A stretch of DNA of 64,000 bases from Pezicula radicicola (Eukaryota > Ascomycota > Leotiomycetes > Helotiales > Dermateaceae). Numbering within the stretch: the first letter of the stretch is position 1; each line of letters opens with the position of its first letter. Of the stretch, positions 22,974 to 34,156 are shown piece after piece. Both the position numbers and the translations under genes were made by a program. The DNA is taken from assembly GCA_003008705.1 (NCBI GenBank), contig PDUO01000014.1:532696-596695 (forward strand), given 5' to 3'. The notes beneath the pieces were generated by a model, which was not told the origin of the DNA, ran no database searches, and saw nothing but the letters and a program-made list of their open reading frames with translations.

Positions 22974-23914
22974 GAGGGTGTGTTCGGGGAGGACTTTGGT
23001 GATTGGTGAGGCGGGTTAATGAGATTAATTAGGTTTGATGATCTGGTTGAGCTGGATGGAATCGGACAGCGTTATAACTGTTAAGTGTTCTCCTTAGTGA
23101 TTGAAATCAACAAGTGGTTATTAAGGGTTTGTAGTTTTAAAGTATGAGGTGATTGACGCATTGCTAGGCTATGAAATAAAATTCTTACTTCAGTCCTACC
23201 CCAAGATAGTAGCGTTCAAGGTGAGGGAATACCTCCCTTAGACTTAATTAGGTTGTATGAAAAAGCAATCTAGCTATCTATCCTATACAATCTTTATACC
23301 TCTGTACACAAAACATGAAATAAACAGAACAACCCCATAATCAACCCCACACTCCTAACCACCGCCAGAACCCAAATGCCGAGTTCCATGCGACTCGAAG
23401 GAGAGACAACCACTAAGATAGCAACTTCACCGCACAATCACTCAAACTATTTTTCAATTCAAACCCTAGAGATAACGATTGCTTCAGAGCTCTTTTGATA
23501 TTAGAAGGAAAAAAAATTCCTTCCCACTTGTCATTTGTTCTTGTGTTATCAGTTTAGTAAGTGTAAAAGGATGATATGAAGAGTTGAAAAGTTGTCACCT
23601 TTTACAATGCTTCCCCTCTTTTTGAGATGGAGAGGCCGTTTAACTTGCTAGAAGTGTATGAAGAACCGATTTTTGAGCGCAGAGTCTTGGTTGAACGAGG
23701 TGCCTTCATCGAGGGACGAGTCTTGACAGAGCGATGAAAGCGGTTTTGTCCAGTATAGCACGTTGTAGTAACTGTTCAGGATTGTTTTCGTAGCACCTCT
23801 TTGCACATTGACGAGACCTTGAATATAAGTGAGATATGTCTAATAAATTCTAAAACCATCTTCTATTCTATATCTATTCCGTATCTTTGAAACTCCCTAA
23901 CATGAATGAATTAC
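22974..23914. other. intergenic DNA, no gene seen
   Basis: The shared 3' flank of the hydrolase and the short-chain dehydrogenase. AT-rich, no supported gene. Confidence 0.6.
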
Positions 23915-25215
23915 TTAATATGTTGAGGGCATGACACTGAGTCGACCACCATCAGTGAGCAACACGCTTCCCGTGCAGTATGCACCCGCTCTACTAGTGA
24001 GGAACAAAATACATCCAGCCATATCTTCTTCAGTTCCAGCTCTCTCAAGAGGGATCTTAGTCTTTGGGATGGCTCCATCACCAATAAGTGGGGTTCCCAT
24101 GTCGGAGGGATATACTGTCCTTGCCATCAGCAATCCTTCATAGATAAACTAAAGTTGATTTCCCCTTGATAATAGTTGATTAAGGATTACTCCCACAACA
24201 TAAATCCTCAAGCACTGCGGCCAACTCATCTACAAGCAGCACTAGCTAAAACCACTCTAGACTACTGGGAAAGGGAAGGAAAAGTCTCAACGTGATAGAA
24301 TGAATGTAGTGAAGTAGCAATGGGATATTAGGAAGGCTAAGACTTACATCCTGGAGCTAGAGCATTGCATCTGATATCAAAAGGCACCAAGCCTGTCGCA
24401 AGTTGCTTCGTCATATGGGTTGTAGCAGCCTTGCTCTGCCCATAACTGAACCCTCCGGGGACGGCTCTATTGAACGAAGCAATACTGCTTGTCGTGATAA
24501 CCTGGCTCTTCTGAACAACATTCTCCTTCTTATTTCCAGCATCAAGAAGACCTAAGAATGCAACAATAGTATACCAGACTGCAACCGTATTTACGCGGAA
24601 AGTCTCGGTATAATCCTCGAACTTCGTATCTGCAAAGGCCTTTTGGAACTCCGCTACGGTTTTTGAGAGGCTTATGGGGGAAGCGGCTTGAGGACCGATG
24701 ATTCCGGAATTCGCAACGAGAACATTAATATAGCCAGTCTCCGAAGTAATAGTAGAAACAATTGACTCGAGATCGGATTGGGACGTCACGTCGCCGACCA
24801 AAGGGATAATGTTGGAGGTTGTGACTGAAGCAGCAGCCTTTTCAAGGACGTCCTTTCTTCGACCAACAATGTAGACTTTGTGTGCACCATTGAGAGCCAG
24901 GGCTCTTGCCATCATAAGGCCAATTCCTGGAAGTCGTCAGACAGTTAGAGCGAAGGATGAATGGGGAGGATCAAGCTGTGACTCCGCACGCCCAGCTCGA
25001 GTTACTGAAACACTTGACACCTGAGGAGCCGGACATCCTCAATGAGATGTCATCAGCGTCGTCAAGTCTTTAGATCTCGAATATATCAAGCCAATTGTGC
25101 GACGAACGATGAAAGCAGCCTTCAGAAGGAACTCACCACTTCCCCCACCTGTGATGACGGCAACGAGGCCATCGACACTGAAGAGGTTCGATGCTTGAAT
25201 CGAGGAGGTTGCCAT
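23915..25215 (-). CDS. short-chain dehydrogenase/reductase
   Basis: A 285-residue NAD(P)-dependent oxidoreductase of the classical SDR family. Three exons: 25137-25215, 24348-24926, 23915-24114. The second intron is long (233 nt); I placed its acceptor at GACAG before the YPSDM codons because only that site restores both frame and family spacing. Motifs: coenzyme-binding TGGGSGIG split by intron 1, VGRR basic residues after beta-2, GDVTSQSD, ANSG, the catalytic Ser in ITTSSIASF, and Tyr/Lys in YGQSK. The C-terminus matches family endings (CTGSVLLTDGGRLSVMPSTY). The substrate is unknown. It shares a 325 bp divergent promoter with bud22. Confidence 0.92.
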
Positions 25216-25262
25216 GTTAGTTTTTGGAGGGTAGATTTTCTGAATAGCCTCAAAATAGAAAT

Positions 25263-25293
25263 GCAAAGAAAGAAAGAAAGAAAGAAAGAAAGA
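25263..25293 (+). repeat. (AAAG)n microsatellite
   Basis: About seven copies of AAAG lie in the divergent region between the SDR gene and bud22, roughly 50 bp upstream of the SDR start. Such tracts often vary in copy number between isolates. Confidence 0.85.
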
Positions 25294-25540
25294 GAAATGA
25301 ACACAGTAGACTCACTTCTTGCCTCACTAGTACGGTATTGTTAAGCAAACAGAAGGTGCGGGAGCCTTAGTAGAGCGCCGTTCCTTATCAGGACGAGTCA
25401 TTCACATTTTGCCGGCCGAATAGAAGGCGGTGGCCAGATTAAGCTCTTGCCGGTGGGGACTTCAAAAATAAATTCGACATCTTCAGCCTTATCCATTCCT
25501 ATACCTTACCCAGGTTCTTAATTCCTTGAACGATCTCACC

Positions 25541-26905
25541 ATGCCAAAACGAAAACGCGAAGATAACATCAGCAATGGGGAGCGTGTCCAGGGCGTGCGG
25601 GAGAAAGACGTCGAAGAGAAGCTTGTTCACAGCAAGAAGGTCCTGCACCGCGCCTTGAAAACCGCCAAAGGACTGTACCGCCAGAAGCTGGGCAAGAAAT
25701 CTCAACAAGCAAAGAAAGAAAATCCAGAAGAGCTAGGGAGATTGGACCGAGAAATTGCTGCATTGAAGGGATTGGACTTGGATAAAGCGGTAGACGCACT
25801 TCTATATAAAACACTATTGAAGTCGAGTGCGATTGCAGAGTCGGATCTTCTGCCCGAAGATGTCAGGACAGTGGCACCCAGGCCAGAGGGAACCGAGGAA
25901 CAGGTTCTGGCGTTACATAATGTTATAAGCGGAGTGTACAATATGAAGATTGTCAAGGATGCTTTAGGCCAGGTTATGAATGGGATGTATATCGCACTTG
26001 GGATACCGGCTCCAGCTCCGAATACAAAGGGGAAAACCGCTGGGAAGAAGGAGCAACTGAAGGGTATATTGAAAAAAGACAATGTTAGCGAATCTCCAGA
26101 ACCGAATGCCATGAGCTACGATAGAGAACAAACAGAGGAGAGCGAGGGCGAGCCAGACTGGGAAGGGTTTGATTCTGGTAGTGAGGACGAGAATAACGAG
26201 AATTATGGTGAAGATCTCGATGATGAAGAACTATCACGTTATGATGCACTTATTGGTGGATCTTCAGACGAAGAGAGCTTTGATGAAAACAATCTCAGTT
26301 TACCACGTTCTACGAAATCATTACGAGATCTCTCAATAACGCCATCAGCCTCTCCCTCGTCATCTCCAGAGCCTGTATCGCAGCCTAAGAAGGTTAAAGC
26401 TACCAAATCAGCAAAGGCCCCCACCAAAGTCGGTGGGTCTACCTTTCTTCCTACCTTAATGGGTGGGTACTGGTCGGGATCAGAATCCGAGGCTTCAGAC
26501 TTAGAAGACGATGTTACCGCGCCGTCAATACGGAAAAACAGACCCGGACAACAGGCCCGAAGAGCAATATGGGAGAAAAAGTTTGGCGCAAAGGCAAACC
26601 ATGTGAAGAAAGGGCAAGGACTGGGTGGCCAAGGGCCGAAGAAGGACGATGGGTGGGATGCTAGGAGGGGTGCTAAGGAAAGTGGTGATACAGGGCGAGG
26701 GCGGGATCGATTTAAGTCTGGCGGTCGACAGAGAAATTTTAGTCAAGTCACTGGTGAGAATGCCATAGAAGTCCAGCCAAGAAAGAGGGGCATGGGAAGG
26801 AAAGATGACGTTGGCGAGTTGCATGGCAGTTGGCAGGCAGCAAAGAAAGCCAAGGAAGCACAGAAAATGGCTACTTTCCAGGGAAAGAAGGTCACCTTTG
26901 ACTAG
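25541..26905 (+). CDS. bud22: Bud22-family ribosome biogenesis protein
   Basis: A 454-residue, single-exon nucleolar protein of the Bud22/SRFBP1 family, needed for small-subunit rRNA processing. The start is MPKRKRED, within a strong Kozak context (CACCATGCC). The N-terminal third is a charged helical region (KLVHSKKVLHRALKTAKGLY, ALKGLDLDKAVDALLYKTLL). Acidic Ser-rich stretches follow (SEGEPDWEGFDSGSEDENN). The C-terminal signature is clear: PGQQARRAIWEKKFG, then ELHGSWQAAKKAKEAQ and a GKKVTFD end, as in Bud22 proteins. It converges on the next gene with only 50 bp between stop codons. Confidence 0.92.
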   Translation: MPKRKREDNISNGERVQGVREKDVEEKLVHSKKVLHRALKTAKGLYRQKLGKKSQQAKKENPEELGRLDREIAALKGLDLDKAVDALLYKTLLKSSAIAESDLLPEDVRTVAPRPEGTEEQVLALHNVISGVYNMKIVKDALGQVMNGMYIALGIPAPAPNTKGKTAGKKEQLKGILKKDNVSESPEPNAMSYDREQTEESEGEPDWEGFDSGSEDENNENYGEDLDDEELSRYDALIGGSSDEESFDENNLSLPRSTKSLRDLSITPSASPSSSPEPVSQPKKVKATKSAKAPTKVGGSTFLPTLMGGYWSGSESEASDLEDDVTAPSIRKNRPGQQARRAIWEKKFGAKANHVKKGQGLGGQGPKKDDGWDARRGAKESGDTGRGRDRFKSGGRQRNFSQVTGENAIEVQPRKRGMGRKDDVGELHGSWQAAKKAKEAQKMATFQGKKVTFD

Positions 26906-26955
26906 AAGAATGAATCTTTTTTTGGTTGGCCCTTGTCTATATGGACATTTGCCAT

Positions 26956-27354
26956 TCACTTCCTAAAGAATAGTTCCAGCAACGCCGCAAAAGCCGTAAA
27001 ATGCGCTACAGCATGGACCCAAGGGCCACCAAGTCCGCTCGACAACGTACTATCTCCATTCCCAATCCTCATCCCCGCCCTGTAAAGAGGCCCAAGATGA
27101 TAAATTGCTAGAGCCCCAGCAACTCTCTTGCTCGTCGTATCCACAGGCCGGCAAGCAAATATAAGAGCTATGATACTTGAGGCGAAGAGTAAGATTGCGT
27201 ATTGCTGGATAACAACAGTGGCTTGTGGCGCTGGAAAAGAGAGCTGTAGTTGCTGGGAAGGGTTGATGAAGAAGTTAAGAGATGCTGGTAATTCGAGGAG
27301 CATATGGATATTGAAGGCTAGTCTTGAAGAGAGAGCCATCTCGATGGACGACAT
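26956..27354 (-). CDS. small multi-pass membrane protein, unknown
   Basis: A 132-residue single-exon frame with three to four hydrophobic segments: near residues 10-30, a strong helix at 45-68 (QQYAILLFASSIIALIFACR), one at 78-95 (VAGALAIYHLGPLYRAGM) and one at 110-130 (WVHAVAHFTAFAALLELFF). The C-terminus is FFRK, a possible dilysine-like ER signal though not a perfect match. I do not recognise the family. Conserved-looking Gly/His residues between helices suggest a real gene. Confidence 0.65.
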   Translation of the reverse strand: MSSIEMALSSRLAFNIHMLLELPASLNFFINPSQQLQLSFPAPQATVVIQQYAILLFASSIIALIFACRPVDTTSKRVAGALAIYHLGPLYRAGMRIGNGDSTLSSGLGGPWVHAVAHFTAFAALLELFFRK

Positions 27355-28581
27355 GTGATCTCAACCTCGTCAAAGATGACAGCTTCCAGAACTCACGCTG
27401 GTCTCTTTGCTATCTGTAAGCTGCAAGATACTGTATCAGTCTACATCTCAATAATAAGTTTCTCATCATACTCACATGCAAACAGAGGTTCCCATCAATC
27501 GTATGCCGAGTGTACCGCGTAATTAATACCCCAGTGACAGGCTGGACTGACAGCTTGATGATCGAGTCTTGGGTATGGAGGACCTTCCTACTCAGGTACA
27601 AAAGAGGATCTTCACCCCTCAGACAAGCGATGTCTTGAAGATCCCGTATCCAACTCAACACGCTAGGTACGAGTGCAGTATATCCACAAATCCGAATTGA
27701 CTTTGAAGTTAAATATTTAACTCACGTGCTACAAGCTTTATGGCTCGTACCGTCGTACTTTGTGAAGTTTGTTCCGCACTGCAGGTCCCCCGACTTGTTC
27801 CCCTCGTGTGCTGCTGACCTTGGCATACTTGTGAATTGTGCCTGGCGAAGGCGCGGGTAACCTAAACAAAGGTCAGCAAATCTTGTCACTGTGATTGGTT
27901 CCATGTGAGAGTATCCTGGTTATGTAACACAATCTGAAGCACAGATGCCTGCAATCGGATTTTCCTTATCGAATCAAGTGGTGCTCGAGTGACCTCGGTA
28001 GGGGACTCCCTCCGTACATACACTTTAGCTTCAATTTTTTGTTGGGGAGGAAGGACAACGCTGAAAATGACCAGTCATGAAAGTAATGCATTTTGTGAAA
28101 CAGGTTGTTGTTGTTGCCCAAAACCAAGAAAACCAAGCATTATCATCTTCTACTGAACTTCAATTGATCTCCTCAGACGAAATTTGATTGCAGCTTGGCG
28201 GTGTACTGTATACGAACAGCTGCAACTCTTTGCACTCATCCATGATCCCCCGCGCATCACCAGCATTCTCTAACAAACAACCTTAAATTCTGACTCCGCC
28301 ACTGAAAGATATCCCAAAGTGGTAATCGCAGGAGTCCTCTTTACCTTTCACAATTGCAAGCCCAACCGCCTCGCCATAATACAGTAAGAACAACGTTGAA
28401 CACGCATGCCAATTATACACGGCTATTCTCTGTCCGGCGCATTGCTCAATCGAACCATCCCCCATACCTACGCAAACACAAATAGGGCCTCCCGCCCATA
28501 ATCACTACTTAGGCTACATCTACCTCCATATACGGAACTTACATAACGCAATTGACCAGTACCCAAGCACCCATAGCCAAT
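27355..28581. promoter_or_regulatory. intergenic region upstream of the type III PKS
   Basis: No supported gene. Short minus-strand frames at 27410-27661 and 27722-27904 have no recognisable features. The last few hundred bases must contain the PKS promoter. Confidence 0.5.
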
Positions 28582-30070
28582 ATGGGGGCGACAGAGACCG
28601 CAAATGCGACGGGTGACCAAAAGTTCGGAGACAACCTCAATCTTTCGATTGTAGGTCTAGGAGTAGAATATCCGCCCTTCCTCCTGTCGCCCGCAGATCT
28701 CGATACGCTCTGCAAACGCCATTATGAAGACTCGCCAGCGTAAGAAGAAAAGCTGCAAGGAAACCCCATCATTGTTTGGCATAAGCTAACCCACCTCTGC
28801 AGAATGAAGAAAGTCCGTACAATAAACCAATACACAGGAATTGACACAAGATCTGCGATTGGAACTGTCGACCACCCAATGGCGAATATGGACCGCGCTC
28901 CTACGATTGGCGAGCTCTGCAAGGTTTTCTTGAAGGATGGTGTTGCGCTGGCAGTCACAGCAGCACGGAAAGCCCTACACGAAGCACAACTCTCTCCTTC
29001 TGATATCACACATGTCGTCTCTACGACCTGCACAAACAGCGCGAATCCAGGCTTCGACCATTTCGTTTGCAAAAAATTGGGGATCACACAACCTGTCGAG
29101 AAGGTTTTGCTTCATGGAATTGGATGCAGTGGTGGATTGGCGACTTTAAGAACAGCAGCCAATCTTGCCCTTGGAAAGAGCTTCATGAAGAAGAAGGCTA
29201 GGGTGCTCGTTGTTTGCCTGGAGATAAGCAGCTTGTTAGTTAGAAGCGAGTTAGACAGTATTGCGGAGCTACAGCAGACACGGATTGGAGTTACTCTTTT
29301 CAGTGATTGCGCCAGCGCGCTAATTCTAAGCAACGGTATTGGAGACAAAATTTCGGAACCAATTTATGACTTGCTTGGATGGGATCACAGAATGATACCT
29401 GACACAGAAGATGATCTCGGATTTGATGTGGACCCGTTGGGTTCGTCTCCCCATTTTCCGATATCTCCATTTGATACTAACTTCATAACTTCCAGGTTGG
29501 AAAGTCGTCCTCTCTCCAAGGGTCCCAAAACTGGCGGCCGACGTGGTTTCCCCAACGTTCTCCGATCTCCTCAGGTCTCTTCCTTCGTTGCCGTCCTCCT
29601 ACAAAGAAGCTGCGGACTTCGACTGGGCCCTTCATCCAGGCGGCGCTACTATTCTCTCAGGCGTTGAGCGTGCCATGTCAATCACACCTGAACATATGCG
29701 CGCATCCTACGACACTTACATAAAACACGGGAACTCATCTTCGGCAACCATTATCTCAGTGCTGGATAGGTTAAGAATGGAAGATATGGATGAGTTGGCC
29801 CCAGGAGGAAAGGTGAAAGACCACGTAGTTGGATGTGCTTTTGGACCAGGTATCGCAATTGAGATGTGCATGCTGAAGCGAAATCTCGGGCATGTCAGAC
29901 GGACGCTCGTGACAAGTGGCGAGATCACACCACCAGAGACAGACAGTGAAGGCGGCAGAAGTGAGGGTGCCCAGACACCTGATATCAAGGAAGCGATTGA
30001 TGCCGGGAAGAACGTAGAGGCCAAAGGAGATAGTTTGGAAGAGGCATTGAATGGTGTTGAACTGGATTGA
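28582..30070 (+). CDS. type III polyketide synthase (chalcone synthase-like)
   Basis: A 456-residue homodimeric ketosynthase that condenses acyl-CoA starters with malonyl-CoA. Three exons: 28582-28739, 28803-29440, 29496-30070; the second intron starts with the less common donor GTTCGT. The catalytic triad is visible: Cys161 in LHGIGCSGG, His312 in ALHPGG and Asn345 in KHGNSSSATI. Other family features include VSTTCTNSANPG upstream of the Cys and a terminal CAFGPGIAIEMCMLKR. A 55-residue acidic C-terminal extension (SGEITPPETDSEGG ...) goes beyond plant enzymes and is common in fungal ones. Product unknown; fungal relatives make alkylresorcinols or pyrones. Confidence 0.95.
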
Positions 30071-31238
30071 TTAATTGGAGAGGGTTCAATGATGGTTTGG
30101 GATGGCAAGGGAAATTGCATTTGAGGCGCTATGTACTAGACAGTCTCACCGCATACGCTTGGCGCTTTCGGTCGGTAGAAGGAGGAATATGGGTTGGAAG
30201 CGACTTACGGGATCTGTTGCAAGTGGCAACCTGTGGATATAAGCAACAGTAGATATCGTAGAAAGATGTCTGGAACAGGGGATTAATGATGTATGTTATG
30301 ATTAGGTGGCGATAGAACTCAGACTTTGTTACGTTCTAGCAAGATACTTTGGGAGCAAGTGACGAAAAAGTCCTTGAAGACAAAGTTAACATTCGAGAGC
30401 TTTGATTAGTTATACGCAGTTTTGTCCTACTTCGCCCACAATACTTAGCTTATGTTTGTTAGCAAGAAAGAATTCAAGCATCTCATTTTCCGAACATGAT
30501 CCTCACTTAGAGCGAACTTCAATGCCCTCTTACCTCTGAAGCTTGTCTAAAAGAATTATAACCATGGGCTGAAGATGAAGAAGCCTAGATAGGTTAATGC
30601 GATTGGGATTTAAGATGTTGTTCCAGTTGCTGGTTGAGCTTTACGTTCTTATTTATTCTGTTGATTGGTTGTCTTGTTCATATGCCATTTAATGGTCACT
30701 CATTGATGGATTTGAGGTTTGAGGTGCCAATGATGGAGAGGTATTTTATCTTCTGGAGAAAGGATAGAAGGTTAGATAGTTAAATTTAGAGTACAGTGGG
30801 CTTCAGTGTTGGCTGGTTATAATATCTCTATAATTTAAGAGACTAAAAAACTTGCCCCCCTATCTGCCTGCTGGTAGCGATACAGTTTTAGTGTAATATG
30901 GCTTTTAATATCCAGGTTGAGGCTAGGGGATAGATATAATTGGAGCAGTGAAATCGTACAACGACAATATAAAACCCCAAGGTTAACAGTTAGTGTTCTA
31001 AATTTGAAGTTTTGATATGTTAAGGTACTTCCAACGCTTCTTTCATGCCAGATATAGTATAGAAGAATGAATTCCACCTTGAAACGTAATTCTCGAAGCC
31101 TAATAACCCAGATGGTTCAGTTGGTCTAAATTATATTCAAAAATTTCAAAAGTCTAAAGGGAGAATTTTCGACAAAAAGGCAATGTAACTCTAAATCAGC
31201 TACCCATCTAAGTATACCTTCACCCCTTACTACACTGT
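30071..31238. other. intergenic DNA, no gene seen
   Basis: AT-rich sequence between the PKS and the monooxygenase remnant. No coding region is supported on either strand. Confidence 0.6.
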
Positions 31239-31656
31239 TCAACTAATCTTCACAGCACCGGATTTCATTAAAGGAGATTCCATAAGTTTCTCAACATCAT
31301 GAATCATATAAGCGTTTTCACCAGCAGATTCCACCTCAGCCTTCCCTCTTGGAGTCATCTCAGCTTCATACATCGAAATAGCATCAGAGAGCTGGTTTTT
31401 ATTTTGAATCTTCGTGAGTTGCTCTACAAGCTTTGCAGCATCACAAAGACAATAATTAAATACTTGTCCTCGATATATAGAGATTTTTAGCTTGAAGTAG
31501 ATTTTCTGTGTTACAGTGAAGGAACTTACAAGGAGGCATAGGATGAGCAGCATCACCAGCAAGCGTAACTCTCCCACCATGATTATCCCAAGGAACAGGA
31601 ACCCAATATGCTTTGTACCTAAGATCCGGGACTCTGTTGTAATAACGGTATAACAA
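31239..31656 (-). pseudogene. FAD-dependent monooxygenase fragment
   Basis: Only the C-terminal part of a salicylate-hydroxylase-type flavoprotein monooxygenase is left. The FAD-binding GD motif is present (GGRVTLAGDAAHPMPP), followed after an intron-like gap by a diverged GQVFNYCLCDAAKLVEQL, where functional proteins have GQG(L/A)N. The segment ends MSKGAVKIS-like after helix MYEAEMTPRGKAEVESAGEN. The N-terminal GxGxxG dinucleotide-binding region is absent upstream, and the intron between the two parts has no proper acceptor in frame. I read this as a 5'-truncated, decaying gene. Confidence 0.7.
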
Positions 31657-31984
31657 TGATCATATGGATTTGACCAAGCGCGGGGTTAGGAGTTAAAGTC
31701 GATACTTGTAGAAAAGAAATGTGCGTTCGTACCCACTGTGGGAGATATTGAGGTTAAGGGGAAGTATTGAAATTAGAGGGCTATCATCAGTAACTCCTGA
31801 CAACCCGAAGATCGAGAAACGCTTTGTTATTAATTAAGCCGAGTGACTCAAGTTCATTACTTGTCATAATAGAGTATTCTATCTGTAAACCTTGTATTAG
31901 TCACCTACTAAGGCTACTATGCTAAAAGCCTTGTAACACATCTCTTTACTGTTGACTTCCCGTCTTTCAATACTCTATTATCTA
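31657..31984. other. gap between two gene remnants
   Basis: No coding resemblance found. The expected N-terminal half of the monooxygenase is not here. Confidence 0.5.
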
Positions 31985-33260
31985 TTAACCCACCTTCTTG
32001 ATAGTCTGCGCTTGTTTAATTCCCAACGCAGCATTAATATATGAAAGTTGCGCATGTATAAAACTCCTCTGCTCAACACTAAGTGTTTTCACCATCTTCA
32101 AAGAAATCCCAAGAGGATAATTCGAGCTGCGCGGTAAGGATTCCACCATCCCGCAATTTCGAGTTGTTGATGATCTGATACTCCAGTTGTAAAAGCCCTT
32201 ACTGCCTTTACTGCTTCTGAGTTCTGCCACTGCACAAATCTTTTGCCCTCGGTTGTGGCTATAGCAATCACGCCAAGTAAATGTTTACTTGATTCGTGAC
32301 CTAATGGATCTTCTGCGAAGACTTTGTCGGCGACTGGTAAAATTGGAGCAATTCGGTTGCATACAAGACCGGCTTGAGTCCATGATGCTGTTTTCCGTTA
32401 TAAATGTTTATCGAAAAGAGCTGTTTCTACTCCGGGTGTTCTCCTGTGAAGAAGATTCTTGGACATCTATTCGTTATTCGTTAGAATAGTATAGTTCAAG
32501 ACTGTGGATAGTGTAACCTACGACAACACGGTGAGCACCTCTAGCCATTACTGATCCTCTAACTAAATCGAATTGCTCAACTGTCCCTCGTAACTGCAGA
32601 ATAAGAGCGAGCGCATCAGCATGGGTTTTCCAGACTGTTATGTGATCTCCACTGAACATCTACGATACCATTAATAAGCGAGAGACCTGACATGATATCA
32701 GAAAAGCACTTACCTCTAACATATTCAGGAGCAGTATTCCGCTTAACGTCTCCTCACTAGATGCCTGAGAGTTATCCGAAAGTGCTCTCGGCGGATGATG
32801 GCTTTCCCATATGACTGCATTAACTTTACTATAAGGCTTTCTGAACGAACTTGATTAGTGAAGCTCGCTAGTGACACAGCAGCTACGGCATGAGCAAGCA
32901 GTCCATCTGGATTTGCTAAGATCAGCTTCGGAAGACCATGAAGGAATCCTGGACTCATGTTCGTATCTGGAGTTTCGAGTATATAATCTGTGAAGTAGAG
33001 ACATAATGTTGAGTCTTTCCAATCTGTGGCCATAGGTTTTGATAGCGTGAAAATTTTGTCGTTTATCCTCCGGATGACAGCTTGGAGAGCAGTCTCTTTT
33101 GGTGAAGCACCTATTATTCCTTCTCTTTTGACAGTTTGCGCATCACCAGGTGGCGATACATTTCGCACTGTTTTATCATACTAAGCGTCTTGCAATGGCC
33201 GAAGCTCATTCCACATCACAGTCAAATTTGTGCTCCGTTTGATGATGGCTCACTTGCACG
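31985..33260 (-). pseudogene. decayed Zn2Cys6 transcription factor
   Basis: Remnant of a fungal-specific transcription factor. The middle homology region is recognisable: PKLILANPDGLLAHAVAAVS, then LASFTNQVRSESLIVK (within 32743-33168), and, after an intron, FSGDHITVWKTHADALALIL (to 32490). Between them the frame shifts by one near 32795, where the continuing segment reads ALSDNSQASSEETLSGILLL in another frame. A stop interrupts the next exon near 32400. Upstream, the Zn-cluster region survives only as RRACK near 33270, followed by stops. More diverged C-terminal sequence continues to 31985. Several independent lesions argue for a true pseudogene. Confidence 0.7.
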
Positions 33261-34156
33261 CCCTTCTTTTATTGGGAGCGCTCAAAATTGAGCTGGTTTA
33301 AATGTAGAGTTTAATTAAACTAAATATTGTAACCAAAGTCCTTCTGATGACATAGTGGCTAGACTTAGACGTTGAAACCTATCTGTCTAACCAGGTAAAA
33401 CTGATATTCCTAATGATAACCTAAGGTAATGTCACGGAGTTTCTGCCAGTGAGGAAGGTCTCGATATACGCTGCAAAAAATTGGTGCATTGAAAAGTGAA
33501 GGTGGTATTTCGAATAGCGCCGCGCATTAGTTCGGGATGTGGTAAGACCTTCTGCTCTTCAGCTTCTACTTCGCATGCGGGGACTAGCTGGCGAGGTGGA
33601 ATAGATTATGTTGAAAGTTAATTCTACCTTCAGGAAACTTATAAGACAAGAAACCGTCGGTATTGATTGCAGACGATATATATTGTATTTAGCACTTCGG
33701 CGTTGTATGCTGCAAAGATGAGAGTGAATAAGCGAGCATCATTCACCCCGAGCACAGTCGTCGCTTAACTAAACTCGTGACTGGCACCTGATTGGCCAAA
33801 AGATGTCCTCCTACCTATTCACCACCTCTAAATATCGCGCTAACACCACGCTAACACGACACTAATTTAGCGTAGGCAAATAGTCCTATATTAGAAAAAT
33901 CCTAGGACCTCCAGACCATCTTTCCTTCTTTCCATCAACAACTTCAATTGAAGTTCAACCTCACCGCACTTTCTTCATCATTTCCCATCATCATCACATC
34001 CTCAGGGCAAGATCATTCAAGAACACCTACCTTACGAGGTTCTTGCGTTCTCTGCCTGTACATTGAACATTGCACCATCGCTTCAGCGACTTCAACCTTT
34101 ACGCACATTGCCTAGCATTGCCATTATCTTCACACAATCAATTGAGCGCCGCGAAC
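33261..34156. other. intergenic DNA and promoter of the coiled-coil gene
   Basis: No gene is supported. The last 250 bp are C/T-rich, as is common for fungal leaders. Confidence 0.5.

Noticed and set aside
27410..27904. Minus-strand frames between the small membrane protein and the PKS
   Set aside because: No recognisable motif, no plausible splice links, and overlap with promoter DNA.
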